Source of the DNA: Thermoproteota archaeon
GTDB lineage: Archaea; Korarchaeota; JAOZGF01
Assembly (NCBI GenBank): GCA_027491845.1
Contig: JAOZGF010000083.1
Location: 1-9,784 of the forward strand
Direction: 5' to 3'
Length of the DNA: 9,784 nt
Below are positions 1 to 6,896 of this stretch, piece after piece. The notes under the pieces were generated by a model, which worked only from the letters and a program-made list of their open reading frames with translations, ran no database searches and was not told the DNA's origin. The stretch's first letter is position 1, and the number at the start of each line of letters is the position of its first letter. The translations under genes and the position numbers were made by a program.

Positions 1-223
1 AAACTATGCCCACAACGTTTCCCTTCTCAGCCCCTCGTGCATGCATGAACCTTATTGTTTCATTTAAGAACTGGCCTGTTCCACAGTCGACAATTAAAAA
101 CTCCCTGTTCGATTCAATTAGGATGACATTTGAATCGAAATATCTCCCTTCTAAGAAGTGATATCCCACATCATCTGAACCCTCTATCAGCACTGCGGAC
201 ACCTTCCAGCTTGTTTTATTCAT
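1..223 (-). CDS. Metallo-beta-lactamase-fold hydrolase, N-terminal part (runs off left edge)
   Basis: Translating the minus strand from the ATG at 223 gives 74 residues that stay open to the window edge, so the gene is partial. The stretch D30-S-N-V-I-L-I followed by F-L-I-V-D46-C-G-T-G50 is the typical N-terminal beta-sandwich of metallo-beta-lactamase-fold enzymes (S/D-N-x-y-L-I ... L-I-D-x-G-x-G). The metal-binding HxHxDH motif should follow about ten residues beyond the edge and cannot be checked here. The ATG overlaps the last codons and stop of the DUF72 gene by 8 bases, a classic translational-coupling arrangement, so it is the fourth gene of the PHP-radical SAM-DUF72 operon. An alternative GTG start at 193 lies behind GGAAGGTG and would remove ten residues. 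Family members hydrolyse thioesters, lactones, phosphodiesters or nucleic acids, so the substrate cannot be named. Confidence 0.75.
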   Translation of the reverse strand, partial: MNKTSWKVSAVLIEGSDDVGYHFLEGRYFDSNVILIESNREFLIVDCGTGQFLNETIRFMHARGAEKGNVVGIV

Positions 224-962
224 GTAGGCTAAGTATTTCTTTAAGTTTTTCTGCGTTTTTTACAGCGTACCCGTTGAAGTCATTGTTAAAATATATGTAG
301 ATATCTCTAGCCCCTGTTTCACTTATCTCGCCTATTTTTTCAGCCCATTTTCTTAGTTCTACATCTGTGTAATTGTAATTGTACCATGAATGTTTTCCGT
401 GGAACCGTATGTATGAGAAGTTGCTTGTAACCCTAATTTCTTCAGGGAGCCTTGGGCAACTTATTATGCAGAAACCTACATTGTATTTTTCGAGACACGT
501 ATATGTTTCATGTGTAAACCAAGATCTGTGTCTGAATTCTAGGACGTATCTATACTTCCCTGTTTCCAGTGAAGATAAAAAGTTTTCAAGGAGTTTAACG
601 TTCAATTTCAGGCTTGGAGGAAGCTGAATTAATAGTGGACCAAGCAAGCCATTTTCCTTTAAGGGCTTGATGGCTGAAAGGAATTTCGAAAGATCTTCAC
701 CTGTTCCTTTCAATTTCTTTACATGGCTGACCTTCTTATTTACCTTTACAGCATAAACAAAGTTTTTGGGGGCTTTCTTAACCCATCCAGCGACGAAAGA
801 TGGAAACGGAAGCCTGTAAAAGGTTGAGTTTATCTCTACAGTGTCAAATTTCTTGGAATAAATGTTAAAGTAATCCTTCTTTTCGGCTCCAAAGGGGTAA
901 AGTATACCTATCCAGTGGTCGTAGGACCAGCCTGAGCAACCTATCCTTATCATTTCCTTCAC
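216..962 (-). CDS. DUF72 (YecE-like) family protein
   Basis: This 248-residue protein has the usual length and signature blocks of the DUF72/YecE family, which has a TIM-barrel-like fold: G8-C-S-G-W-S near the N-terminus, F39-D-T-V-E-I-N-S-T-F-Y-R, the Q113-L-P-P strand end, E142-F-R-H-R-S-W, the Y184-I-R-F-H-G block, and the C-terminal Y222-I-Y-F-N-N-D followed by G-Y-A-V-K-N-A. The biochemical function of the family is not established, and annotation as a sugar isomerase-like barrel would rest on fold only. The start is uncertain: GTG at 962 begins 5 bases after the stop of the radical SAM gene, while an ATG three codons later (953) has GAAGGAA just in front but too close for a good ribosome site. 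The gene sits inside a compact minus-strand operon and overlaps the metallo-beta-lactamase gene downstream. There is no signal peptide or membrane segment, so it should be cytosolic. Confidence 0.92.
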   Translation of the reverse strand: MKEMIRIGCSGWSYDHWIGILYPFGAEKKDYFNIYSKKFDTVEINSTFYRLPFPSFVAGWVKKAPKNFVYAVKVNKKVSHVKKLKGTGEDLSKFLSAIKPLKENGLLGPLLIQLPPSLKLNVKLLENFLSSLETGKYRYVLEFRHRSWFTHETYTCLEKYNVGFCIISCPRLPEEIRVTSNFSYIRFHGKHSWYNYNYTDVELRKWAEKIGEISETGARDIYIYFNNDFNGYAVKNAEKLKEILSLHE

Positions 963-967
963 ATTTA

Positions 968-2089
968 CTATGAAACAGGCTTAAAAATCAATCCAAGTTC
1001 CTCAGCAATCCTGTATGCCTCCATTATTTCCTCTTTTTTCAGCCTCCTTGCTATGTCCGAGTACTTTTCAGGGTGTCTTGCAACCAAGTATTCAGGCCTC
1101 CATTGACTCATCACGTTAACAAGGCTTCTCGGAAGGTTTTTGGAAATGTACTCTAGCACAGGCCTTGTACAACATTCTATATGGTTAGGAAGGACAAGGT
1201 GCCTTATTATCATGTCTCCGTTTTCATGGGCTATCAAGTGGTTTCTTGAAACTACTTCAAAATAATTCTTAACCCTCGATATTCTTTCAGCACATTCATT
1301 GTTCCCGTATTTGAAGTCTGGAAGCCAAATGTCGATTAAATCTGAAAGAATTTTCATGAGTTCCAAGCTGCAATACATGTTAGAGTTCCAGAGCTGGGGA
1401 ACGTTTACGTCAAGGTACTTGAACGATTCGATTATGGTGTGAGCATGAGGCGTTGGATCCCCTCCCACATGATTTATGTTTAGAACACCTTCCTTCCTGA
1501 GTTTTCTCTGGATGGATGCAAGCTGCTGGGGCGTTATCTCTGATCCCTCAGGGACCCCGTGTTTCATCCATTCCTGAGAAATATCGTAGTTTTGACATCC
1601 AACACATTTGAAGTTACATGAAACATAAAAACATGTCCCTGAAGGGATGAGGGGGGCTTCTTCACCCCAGTGATGAAACCAGGTTGAAATCCTTGTTTCA
1701 CTATTTAGCCTGCAGAATCCTTTTTCCCCCTTAACCCTGTTCACTCTGCACCTTCTCTCACAGAACTCACAGCTTTCAAGCATTCTCTTAACCAACTCTA
1801 TTTTTAAGTCTAGAAAGCTTTGTTTTGGTTTTTTCATTTCACTTAACGTCAATTCTCGACTTTCAATTTTTTTACGTGTTTCCTCAAATTTCCTGGATAG
1901 TTTCTCATGTTCCCTCCACAGGTTCTTCATGTCTTCGTTCTTAATGTCCGCTTCTGTAGGTATCATCTTACATATGTTGCTTTTCGCAGGCATTACGTCT
2001 TTCATTACTTTATAATACCATGAAAGTCTCTCTACCACAGCCCTATTACTCCAAATCGTTAAGTAATCTGTCCTAATGATTCTCCACAT
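968..2089 (-). CDS. PflX-like radical SAM protein (pyruvate formate-lyase activase-related)
   Basis: The radical SAM cluster motif CxxxCxxC is present as C158-N-F-K-C-V-G-C (numbered from the ATG at 2089), followed by the SAM-contacting glycine block G209-G-D-P-T-P-H. Just before the barrel is a second cysteine set, C107-x2-C-x3-C-x11-C126, in the R-V-K-G-E-K-G-F-C context typical of PflX/COG1313-type proteins, and the C-terminal half carries the conserved W-L-P-D-F-K-Y-G-N and I-R-H-L-V-L-P-N-H blocks of that group. The protein therefore probably binds one [4Fe-4S]-SAM cluster and perhaps a second metal site. Its target is unknown. The first ~95 residues form an extra charged, largely helical extension. 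I prefer ATG 2089 (373 residues) to a longer TTG start at 2116, because AAGGAG at 2098-2103 lies 8 bases before the ATG while nothing similar precedes the TTG. It lies between the PHP and DUF72 genes in one operon. Confidence 0.9.
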   Translation of the reverse strand: MWRIIRTDYLTIWSNRAVVERLSWYYKVMKDVMPAKSNICKMIPTEADIKNEDMKNLWREHEKLSRKFEETRKKIESRELTLSEMKKPKQSFLDLKIELVKRMLESCEFCERRCRVNRVKGEKGFCRLNSETRISTWFHHWGEEAPLIPSGTCFYVSCNFKCVGCQNYDISQEWMKHGVPEGSEITPQQLASIQRKLRKEGVLNINHVGGDPTPHAHTIIESFKYLDVNVPQLWNSNMYCSLELMKILSDLIDIWLPDFKYGNNECAERISRVKNYFEVVSRNHLIAHENGDMIIRHLVLPNHIECCTRPVLEYISKNLPRSLVNVMSQWRPEYLVARHPEKYSDIARRLKKEEIMEAYRIAEELGLIFKPVS

Positions 2090-2097
2090 CCTTGTTT

Positions 2098-2103
2098 CTC
2101 CTT
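2098..2103 (-). promoter_or_regulatory. Shine-Dalgarno site deciding the radical SAM start
   Basis: On the minus strand the sequence AAGGAG lies 8 bases before the ATG at 2089-2087. It falls inside the longer reading frame that would begin at TTG 2116, so it argues that the shorter protein is the real one. Confidence 0.7.
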
Positions 2104-2120
2104 TTCTCAAAAGCAAATCA

Positions 2121-2801
2121 TTAACATGGTTTTCGAACTATCCTATACATTCTTAGAGCGGACTTATATATATTTATCCCGACCAGTTGAAGCAGGCTTG
2201 TTGATTTACCCTTCACAGAAACTTTTTTGTTCCTAATTAAATGAAGGATTGTTTTTTCGTCAGACGCATCATCTGCTTCAAAGAGAGTGTATGCGTTCCC
2301 TAACTCTAAAATAGAGTGAGCATCGCTTCCAGCAATTCCAGGTAAACCAACTTTTTTCGCTGCAGCTAAAGCCTTATCGTTCAACCTTGCTGTTGATCTG
2401 GAGTTCATTACCTCCACAGCATCAAACTTCACTGTGAAGAGTTTTCTTCCTATTCCAACCCTTCCAATTAAAGAGAAAGGATGTGCTGCAACAGCTATGC
2501 CGCCTTGTTCCCATATTTTCTCCAAAGTTTCTGTGAGGGACAGTCCTTTTTCAATTTCTTTTTCTATACCGTACGCTAAAACGTCTCCTTCAACCGTACG
2601 TATTTCTTCGCCTACGATAACAACGAAATCCAGTTTTTCACCTGAAACATATTCCTTTGCCTTTAACCCTCCCTTTAATGTGTTGTGGTCTGTAATAGCC
2701 ACACCATTTAAACCTTTTCTGACAGCTGCCTTAACGATTTCTTTCGGGCATGGAATACCATCGGAACAACAACTGTGAACGTGCAAGTCAATTCTCAGCA
2801 T
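2121..2801 (-). CDS. PHP-domain metal-dependent phosphoesterase
   Basis: This 226-residue protein has the full metal-ligand set of the PHP (polymerase and histidinol phosphatase) superfamily: H7-x-H9 in D-L-H-V-H-S, D14, the A35-I-T-D-H39-N block, E65 in G-E-E-I, H107 in A-A-H-P-F, and D160-A-H162 in G-S-D-A-H. These would hold a trinuclear metal centre that hydrolyses phosphomonoesters or phosphodiesters. The length and short C-terminal tail resemble stand-alone archaeal and TrpH-like PHP proteins rather than polymerase-associated ones. The substrate (a nucleotide, small RNA or sugar phosphate) cannot be told. The ATG at 2801 is the first start and has only a weak AGGT-like ribosome site. 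It is the first gene of the minus-strand operon and its stop is 31 bases before the preferred radical SAM start. No membrane segments are seen. Confidence 0.9.
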   Translation of the reverse strand: MLRIDLHVHSCCSDGIPCPKEIVKAAVRKGLNGVAITDHNTLKGGLKAKEYVSGEKLDFVVIVGEEIRTVEGDVLAYGIEKEIEKGLSLTETLEKIWEQGGIAVAAHPFSLIGRVGIGRKLFTVKFDAVEVMNSRSTARLNDKALAAAKKVGLPGIAGSDAHSILELGNAYTLFEADDASDEKTILHLIRNKKVSVKGKSTSLLQLVGINIYKSALRMYRIVRKPC

Positions 2802-2817
2802 TGAACTACAACCTAAA

Positions 2818-2834
2818 CCTTTTTTGAAAAAAGG
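2818..2834. repeat. 17-base palindrome with A/T tracts
   Basis: CCTTTTTTGAAAAAAGG reads the same on both strands apart from the central base. It lies between the antiporter stop (2970) and the PHP start (2801), both on the minus strand. Its T tract could help terminate antiporter transcripts, since archaeal terminators are often T-runs, or it could be an operator in front of the PHP operon. Nothing in the sequence decides between these. Confidence 0.4.
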
Positions 2835-2969
2835 AAAGACGAAAACTAAGTTGTTAGTTGCCTATCTAACTATCTAAACAACCCTTATTAAATAGAATTA
2901 TAATGGAATTGTGGCTATTGTATTTCATTGAAGTTAAAATTTTGATTTTCAGAAAATTAAAAGGAACGT

Positions 2970-4208
2970 TTAGTTCTTAAAACATGTTTTTCCCTCTCTT
3001 TGCAATTCTTCTTCACTTATTTTACCTATTTCTTTCGTTTTTGTAATGGCGTACTTGACAAAGAGGGGTCCAATGAAGAGCAGGATGAGAGACGTGGAAA
3101 TAACGGTGTTAAGGACATATGCCCCAAACTCTTCACCAAGGACCCCGTATTTCGATAATTCATGGTAAATGTGTGAAGCTAAACCTAGAACGATTCCTGC
3201 CTGTGAAAAGAGGCAAAGGCCAATGTATTTCTTTATTTCATCGCTTGCACCTGAAATCCATGCACCCATCGTTGCTCCAGCAGCTTTGCCAGCCATCGTT
3301 GTGACTAAATAAATTAAGCCTACTAAGCCAATTGTTGAGAGGAGAAACACATTAAGTCTTGCACCTGTCAGGGCAAAGAAGAGCGTGAATATGGGTGAAA
3401 TGAGTTCTCTCGCCACATTAACTGTTGCTTCAGCTTTAACACAGTAATTGGAGAAAACTAGTCCTACTATTAGTGTTGAGAGGATCTCTGAGGCGTTAAC
3501 CATTTCAGCCGCCCCACTGCATAATATAACCATTGCTATTGCTATTATGAAGAGGTCTCTTCCCTTTCTCGTGAGTTTCCCGCATAAAACTAAAAGTAAA
3601 CCAAAAAAGGATCCAAGAACAACGGCTAAACCAATGTTTTGAATGAAAAATCCAAGAGAACTGAGAAGATGAATTTTCACTTCTGCAAAGACGCTAACTA
3701 CATAGCTGCTTGCAATAGAGTATGCTAAGATAGCAACTACATCGTCTAAGCCAACTAATGCAAGTATTGTAGTGGTAAGTTTCCCTTTAGACCTGTATTC
3801 CCATACCACGGTCGCTGTTGCAGCTGGGGCCGTCGAAATAGCAAACGCCCCGAATAACACAGCTGCATAAAGCTTGGATGTGAAATAGTTTATGCTAACC
3901 ATAACAACCAGGAAAACAATGAGCGTCTCGAAAACCAGTATTGAAATTATTTCTATACCAATGTCTTTGAGTTCGTCCAGTATAAGTTCGGATCCTATGA
4001 AGAAACCGAAAAATGCGAGTGCAAGGTCGATGAGGGGCTTGAATGAGTCAAGTTTCTGGATGGATAGAAATCCCAGGAACGATTCGCCGAAAACAATGCC
4101 AACCAGAACAACGCCAACAAGTTCTGGAACGCCAAGTTTTTCACTGATCTTCCCACCTACAATCCCTAGAAACACGGTGAGTCCTATCAAGAAAAAATCA
4201 TTTAGCAA
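2970..4208 (-). CDS. CPA-family cation/proton antiporter (Na_H_Exchanger domain)
   Basis: This 412-residue protein is almost entirely hydrophobic, with roughly twelve to thirteen predicted membrane segments and a charged C-terminal tail of about 20 residues facing the cytoplasm. Family landmarks are the T126-A-P-A-A-T-A unwound-helix segment, the ion-binding acidic pair D155-D156 in V-G-L-D-D-V-V-A-I, F-F-A-L-T-G-A-R-L-N-V, K308 in the G-K-A-A-G helix, and the Q336-A-G-I-V-L-G-L-A block. An Asp-Asp pair with a matching lysine is the NapA-like arrangement linked to electrogenic exchange, but whether the ion is Na+ or K+ cannot be read off. There is no TrkA/RCK regulatory domain. Translation begins at TTG (4208-4206), supported by GGAGG at 4218-4222, 9 bases upstream. 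It is divergent from the methyltransferase-cysS pair and separated by 168 bases from the PHP operon. Confidence 0.93.
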   Translation of the reverse strand: MLNDFFLIGLTVFLGIVGGKISEKLGVPELVGVVLVGIVFGESFLGFLSIQKLDSFKPLIDLALAFFGFFIGSELILDELKDIGIEIISILVFETLIVFLVVMVSINYFTSKLYAAVLFGAFAISTAPAATATVVWEYRSKGKLTTTILALVGLDDVVAILAYSIASSYVVSVFAEVKIHLLSSLGFFIQNIGLAVVLGSFFGLLLVLCGKLTRKGRDLFIIAIAMVILCSGAAEMVNASEILSTLIVGLVFSNYCVKAEATVNVARELISPIFTLFFALTGARLNVFLLSTIGLVGLIYLVTTMAGKAAGATMGAWISGASDEIKKYIGLCLFSQAGIVLGLASHIYHELSKYGVLGEEFGAYVLNTVISTSLILLFIGPLFVKYAITKTKEIGKISEEELQREGKTCFKN

Positions 4209-4406
4209 AACAAGTTTCCTCCATGACCAGCCTAATCCCGTAACTCTTCATGAAAGTAAACAGCCACAATCCTTAAATGGTTTCTTTTATTTTTTTGGGT
4301 TGGGGGAACTGTTGTAATGTTATTTTTCATTAAAAAAGTGTTATTATTTTAGAGTTTATGGCATCAAGGGTTTGAAGTACCCTAAAAAGGAGAAAGGAAA
4401 AATTGT
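4209..4406. promoter_or_regulatory. Divergent promoter region between antiporter and methyltransferase genes
   Basis: This 198-base gap serves two genes that read away from each other. On the minus strand an A-rich AAAAATAAAAG-type element around 4282-4292 is a reasonable TATA box for the antiporter. On the plus strand the T/A-rich stretch 4319-4352 could hold the methyltransferase promoter, but no clean TATA box stands out. The plus gene has purine-rich ribosome-site candidates AGGAG (4388-4392) and AAGGA (4394-4398) before its ATG. Confidence 0.4.
4218..4222 (-). promoter_or_regulatory. Shine-Dalgarno site supporting a TTG start of the antiporter
   Basis: GGAGG on the minus strand ends 9 bases before TTG 4208-4206. 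No ATG or GTG is better placed, so the rare TTG start is well supported. Confidence 0.75.
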
Positions 4407-5285
4407 ATGAAGGTCTTTCGCTTTAAACCAAGAAAAAAACCTATTTTAACGAAGAAAATAGTTGACTACATACTTGAAGAAATGAGTAAAGCTAAAAGCG
4501 AACAAGCATTGAATGTAACGTTGGATCTAGGAATCTCCATTGGTTGCATCCTACTAAAACATAAACATGTTTTATTTCCAGACGGACAAAAGTTAGGTGT
4601 GGAAAAGCTTTTGGAAGCAAATAACCCCAGGTCAATTTATTATGTCAGAAAAAACAGTCTATTTGAGCTTTCCCTTCATCATGAAAGAAAATTTTACAAG
4701 TTAGTGCCCGTATCAAACGAGACAGCTCCAACCCTTGAAATAAGCGGCATCCACATGCATAGGGTGAAGGGCGTAACTCCTTGGCGTGACTCACAAAACA
4801 AAGTTAATGCACTTAACCCTTCAAGAAACCAAGAAGTCCTGGACATAGGGACAGGTCTAGGTTATACCGCCATAATAGCGCAACAAATAACTCAAACGAC
4901 TCTAATCACCATAGAAAAAGACATTAATGTGCTGAAGATGGCTGAGTATAATCCTTGGTCACATAAACTCTCCCATCCATCCATAAAAATCCTCCTCGGC
5001 GATGCATCCCAGGTGATCAAAGAGTTTCCCGATGAAAAGTTTCATAGGGTACTTCATGACCCGCCTAGATTTAGCTTGGCAGGGGAACTTTACAGCTTAA
5101 ATTTTTATAGGGAAATTTACAGAGTTTTAAGGAGAAAAGGAAAATTGTTTCACTACACCGGCGAACCTAGAAAGAGAGGAAGAGGATCTGTGATAGTTAA
5201 AGGGGTTTCGAAGAGGTTAAGAGAGGCTGGCTTCAGGATTAGATGGGACGAAAGAAATAGAGGTTTTTTAGCGGTTAAGCCTTGA
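4407..5285 (+). CDS. Predicted archaeal SAM-dependent methyltransferase (COG2521-like)
   Basis: The C-terminal ~160 residues are a class I Rossmann methyltransferase: motif I D146-I-G-T-G-L-G, the acidic ribose-binding residue E170 after strand 2, G198-D-A after strand 3, and a motif IV D218-P-P-R in H-D-P-P-R-F. The D-P-P-R-F-S-L-A-G-E-L-Y-S block together with F-Y-R-E-I-Y-R-V-L-R and L-F-H-Y-T-G-E-P matches what I know of the predicted archaeal methyltransferase group COG2521. The first ~120 residues are a separate domain that I do not recognise. D-P-P-(Y/F/R) motifs are common in enzymes methylating exocyclic or ring nitrogens of nucleic acids, so an RNA substrate is plausible but inferred. 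Automated annotation may call such proteins spermidine synthase-like because of the fold, and I see no reason to accept that. ATG 4407 has AAGGA 8 bases upstream. It ends 25 bases before cysS, so the two are probably cotranscribed. Confidence 0.87.
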   Translation: MKVFRFKPRKKPILTKKIVDYILEEMSKAKSEQALNVTLDLGISIGCILLKHKHVLFPDGQKLGVEKLLEANNPRSIYYVRKNSLFELSLHHERKFYKLVPVSNETAPTLEISGIHMHRVKGVTPWRDSQNKVNALNPSRNQEVLDIGTGLGYTAIIAQQITQTTLITIEKDINVLKMAEYNPWSHKLSHPSIKILLGDASQVIKEFPDEKFHRVLHDPPRFSLAGELYSLNFYREIYRVLRRKGKLFHYTGEPRKRGRGSVIVKGVSKRLREAGFRIRWDERNRGFLAVKP

Positions 5286-5295
5286 CCTGAAAACT

Positions 5296-5301
5296 AGGTG
5301 A
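5296..5301 (+). promoter_or_regulatory. Ribosome-binding site of cysS
   Basis: AGGTGA lies 9 bases before the ATG at 5311, within the 25-base gap after the methyltransferase stop. It supports the chosen start and translation of cysS from a shared transcript. Confidence 0.65.
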
Positions 5302-5310
5302 ACGCCACCC

Positions 5311-6732
5311 ATGGTCTTGAAAATATATAACACGTTAACAAGGAAAAAAGAGGAGTTTAAGCCCTTAAGGGGTAATAGGGTGTATATGTTCGTCTGCGGT
5401 CCCACAGTGTATGATTACTCTCACATTGGACACGCTAGAACCTATGTCTCTTACGACATAATCGCTAAATGGCTGAGGAGAAAAGGTTACACGGTTTTTT
5501 ACCTTATGAACATAACTGATGTTGATGATAAGATCATTAACAGGGCTAAGGAAACAGGGAGAAATCCATTAGACTTAGCCAGAGAATTTGAAAAGTATTT
5601 TTACGAGGACATGGAGGCCCTCAACATCAGGTCGGTCAACTTCTATGCTAGAGCGTCAGAACACATCCCTGAAATAATCAGTCAAGTTAAAAGATTAATT
5701 AAAGAAGACGTGGCATACGAAACAGAAACAGGCGTGTATTTTGACGTAACAAAGTTTAAGGATTACGGAAAACTTTCACGCCAGAATCCTGAAGAATTGA
5801 AAAAACATAGAATTGAACCTGACCCAACAAAGAGAAACCCTCAAGACTTCTCCTTGTGGAAGAAAAGAAAGGGGGAAGAAATATACTGGAGTTCCCCATG
5901 GGGTGAAGGAAGACCTGGATGGCACATAGAGGACACAGCCATATCTGAAAGATATTTAGGCCAGCAGTATGACATCCATGGCGGCGCACTAGACTTGGTT
6001 TTCCCCCATCATGAGGCTGAAATCGCTCAAATGGAAACGCTGTCAAAAAAGAAACCTATGGTGAAATACTGGATTCACACAGGCTTTCTAACGGTTAGGG
6101 GGGAGAAAATGGCCAAGTCACTTGGAAATTTCGTTACTATAAGGGATGCCCTGAAAAAGTGGAGCCCTGAAGCCCTAAGATTCTTCTTTGCAACAGCACA
6201 TTACCGCAGTCCCCTGGATTTCAGCGAAAAAAAACTTGAGCAAGCGATGAAGAGCTTGGATACCCTCTATAACTCCCTAGACAACTTATTAGGCCTAGAG
6301 GAAAGGAAAGGTAAAGAGAAAACAAGGCAAGAGAAAGAATTATTAGAGAAAGTCAATATATTAAAAACAGATTTTGAGGAAGCAATGGACGACGACTTTA
6401 ACACTCCCAAGGCAATTGCTTGCTTATTTGAAATCTCCAAACTGATTAATACTTTCGCCTTAAAAAATTCAAACATAAATTCTGAAGTTAAAAGAGAAAT
6501 AAAAGAAGTTTTCTTGGAGCTCGGAAACGTTCTCGGCATCTTAAAGGAAAAGAGAGAGGGAAAAAAGGAGAGAAAACTAGTTGAGGAATTGATAGGGATA
6601 ATTGTGGATTTGAGGGAGGAGGCTCGAAAGGAAAAAAATTGGGAAAAAGCCGATGAAATAAGGGAGAAACTTAAGAGCATTGGAATAAAATTGGAAGACA
6701 CGCCTCATGGAACTAAATGGAAATTTAGTTAA
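5311..6732 (+). CDS. cysS: Cysteinyl-tRNA synthetase
   Basis: This class Ia synthetase charges tRNA-Cys with cysteine in the cytoplasm. At 473 residues it is full length (E. coli CysRS is 461). The catalytic domain shows C29-G-P-T-V-Y-D, the HIGH signature H38-I-G-H, D70-V-D-D-K-I, G203-W-H-I-E, the F231-P-H-H-E-A-E block, and KMSKS in the form K266-M-A-K-S. The helical anticodon-binding half follows, ending in the standard D-T-P-x-G-T-x-W motif at 463-470. The zinc site of the E. coli enzyme uses Cys28, Cys209, His234 and Glu238. Here C29, H233 and E237 are kept, but the second cysteine is replaced by D208 (W-H-I-E-D where W-H-I-E-C is usual). The gene shows that this organism can charge tRNA-Cys directly and need not rely on the SepRS/SepCysS route. 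It is the second gene after the methyltransferase and converges on the FMN-protein gene downstream. Confidence 0.97.
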   Translation: MVLKIYNTLTRKKEEFKPLRGNRVYMFVCGPTVYDYSHIGHARTYVSYDIIAKWLRRKGYTVFYLMNITDVDDKIINRAKETGRNPLDLAREFEKYFYEDMEALNIRSVNFYARASEHIPEIISQVKRLIKEDVAYETETGVYFDVTKFKDYGKLSRQNPEELKKHRIEPDPTKRNPQDFSLWKKRKGEEIYWSSPWGEGRPGWHIEDTAISERYLGQQYDIHGGALDLVFPHHEAEIAQMETLSKKKPMVKYWIHTGFLTVRGEKMAKSLGNFVTIRDALKKWSPEALRFFFATAHYRSPLDFSEKKLEQAMKSLDTLYNSLDNLLGLEERKGKEKTRQEKELLEKVNILKTDFEEAMDDDFNTPKAIACLFEISKLINTFALKNSNINSEVKREIKEVFLELGNVLGILKEKREGKKERKLVEELIGIIVDLREEARKEKNWEKADEIREKLKSIGIKLEDTPHGTKWKFS

Positions 6733-6896
6733 TTTAAGAGTTTGCAATGCCTCTGCTAACTTACTAGGATCTTACCATGTAATGGACGTGCCTCCCTTGC
6801 AAGCTAAGAATTATGTGAAAAGTTAGAGAGGGGCGATTTCTCTCCAAAGAGGAAAGCTGCTTCTTAAATTAAAAGATTGTTTATCATGTTTGTTTG
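6733..6896. other. Convergent intergenic region, no gene seen
   Basis: The 164 bases between the converging stops of cysS and the glutamate-synthase-domain gene hold no credible reading frame. A short imperfect stem, GAGAG (6826-6830) with CTCTC (6840-6844) around a nine-base loop, is present. There is no strong T-run typical of an archaeal terminator on either strand, so termination sites cannot be placed. Confidence 0.4.

Noticed and set aside
2434..2778. 114-codon plus-strand frame opposite the PHP gene
   Set aside because: It lies wholly within a gene with a full set of PHP metal ligands and has the low-complexity composition of an antisense shadow.
2853..2870. GTTAG/CTAAC hairpin upstream of the PHP operon as a riboswitch or operator
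   Set aside because: The five-pair stem is short, the sequence is AT-rich, and no known riboswitch core or repeat of the motif is present.
3892..4317. 141-codon plus-strand frame opposite the antiporter gene
   Set aside because: It is the complement of a clear membrane protein, rich in Ser/Thr/Pro as expected for an antisense shadow, and has no family signature.
4407..5285. Spermidine synthase as the product of the methyltransferase gene
   Set aside because: The fold is shared, but the D-P-P-R motif and surrounding blocks fit the archaeal methyltransferase group, and aminopropyltransferase signature motifs are not seen.
6267..6701. 144-codon minus-strand frame opposite cysS
   Set aside because: It is Ser/Phe-rich complement of the Lys/Glu-rich C-terminal part of the synthetase, with no independent support.
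6826..6844. Stem in the convergent gap as a terminator
   Set aside because: There are only five base pairs, a nine-base loop and no following T-run on either strand, so it is too weak to call.
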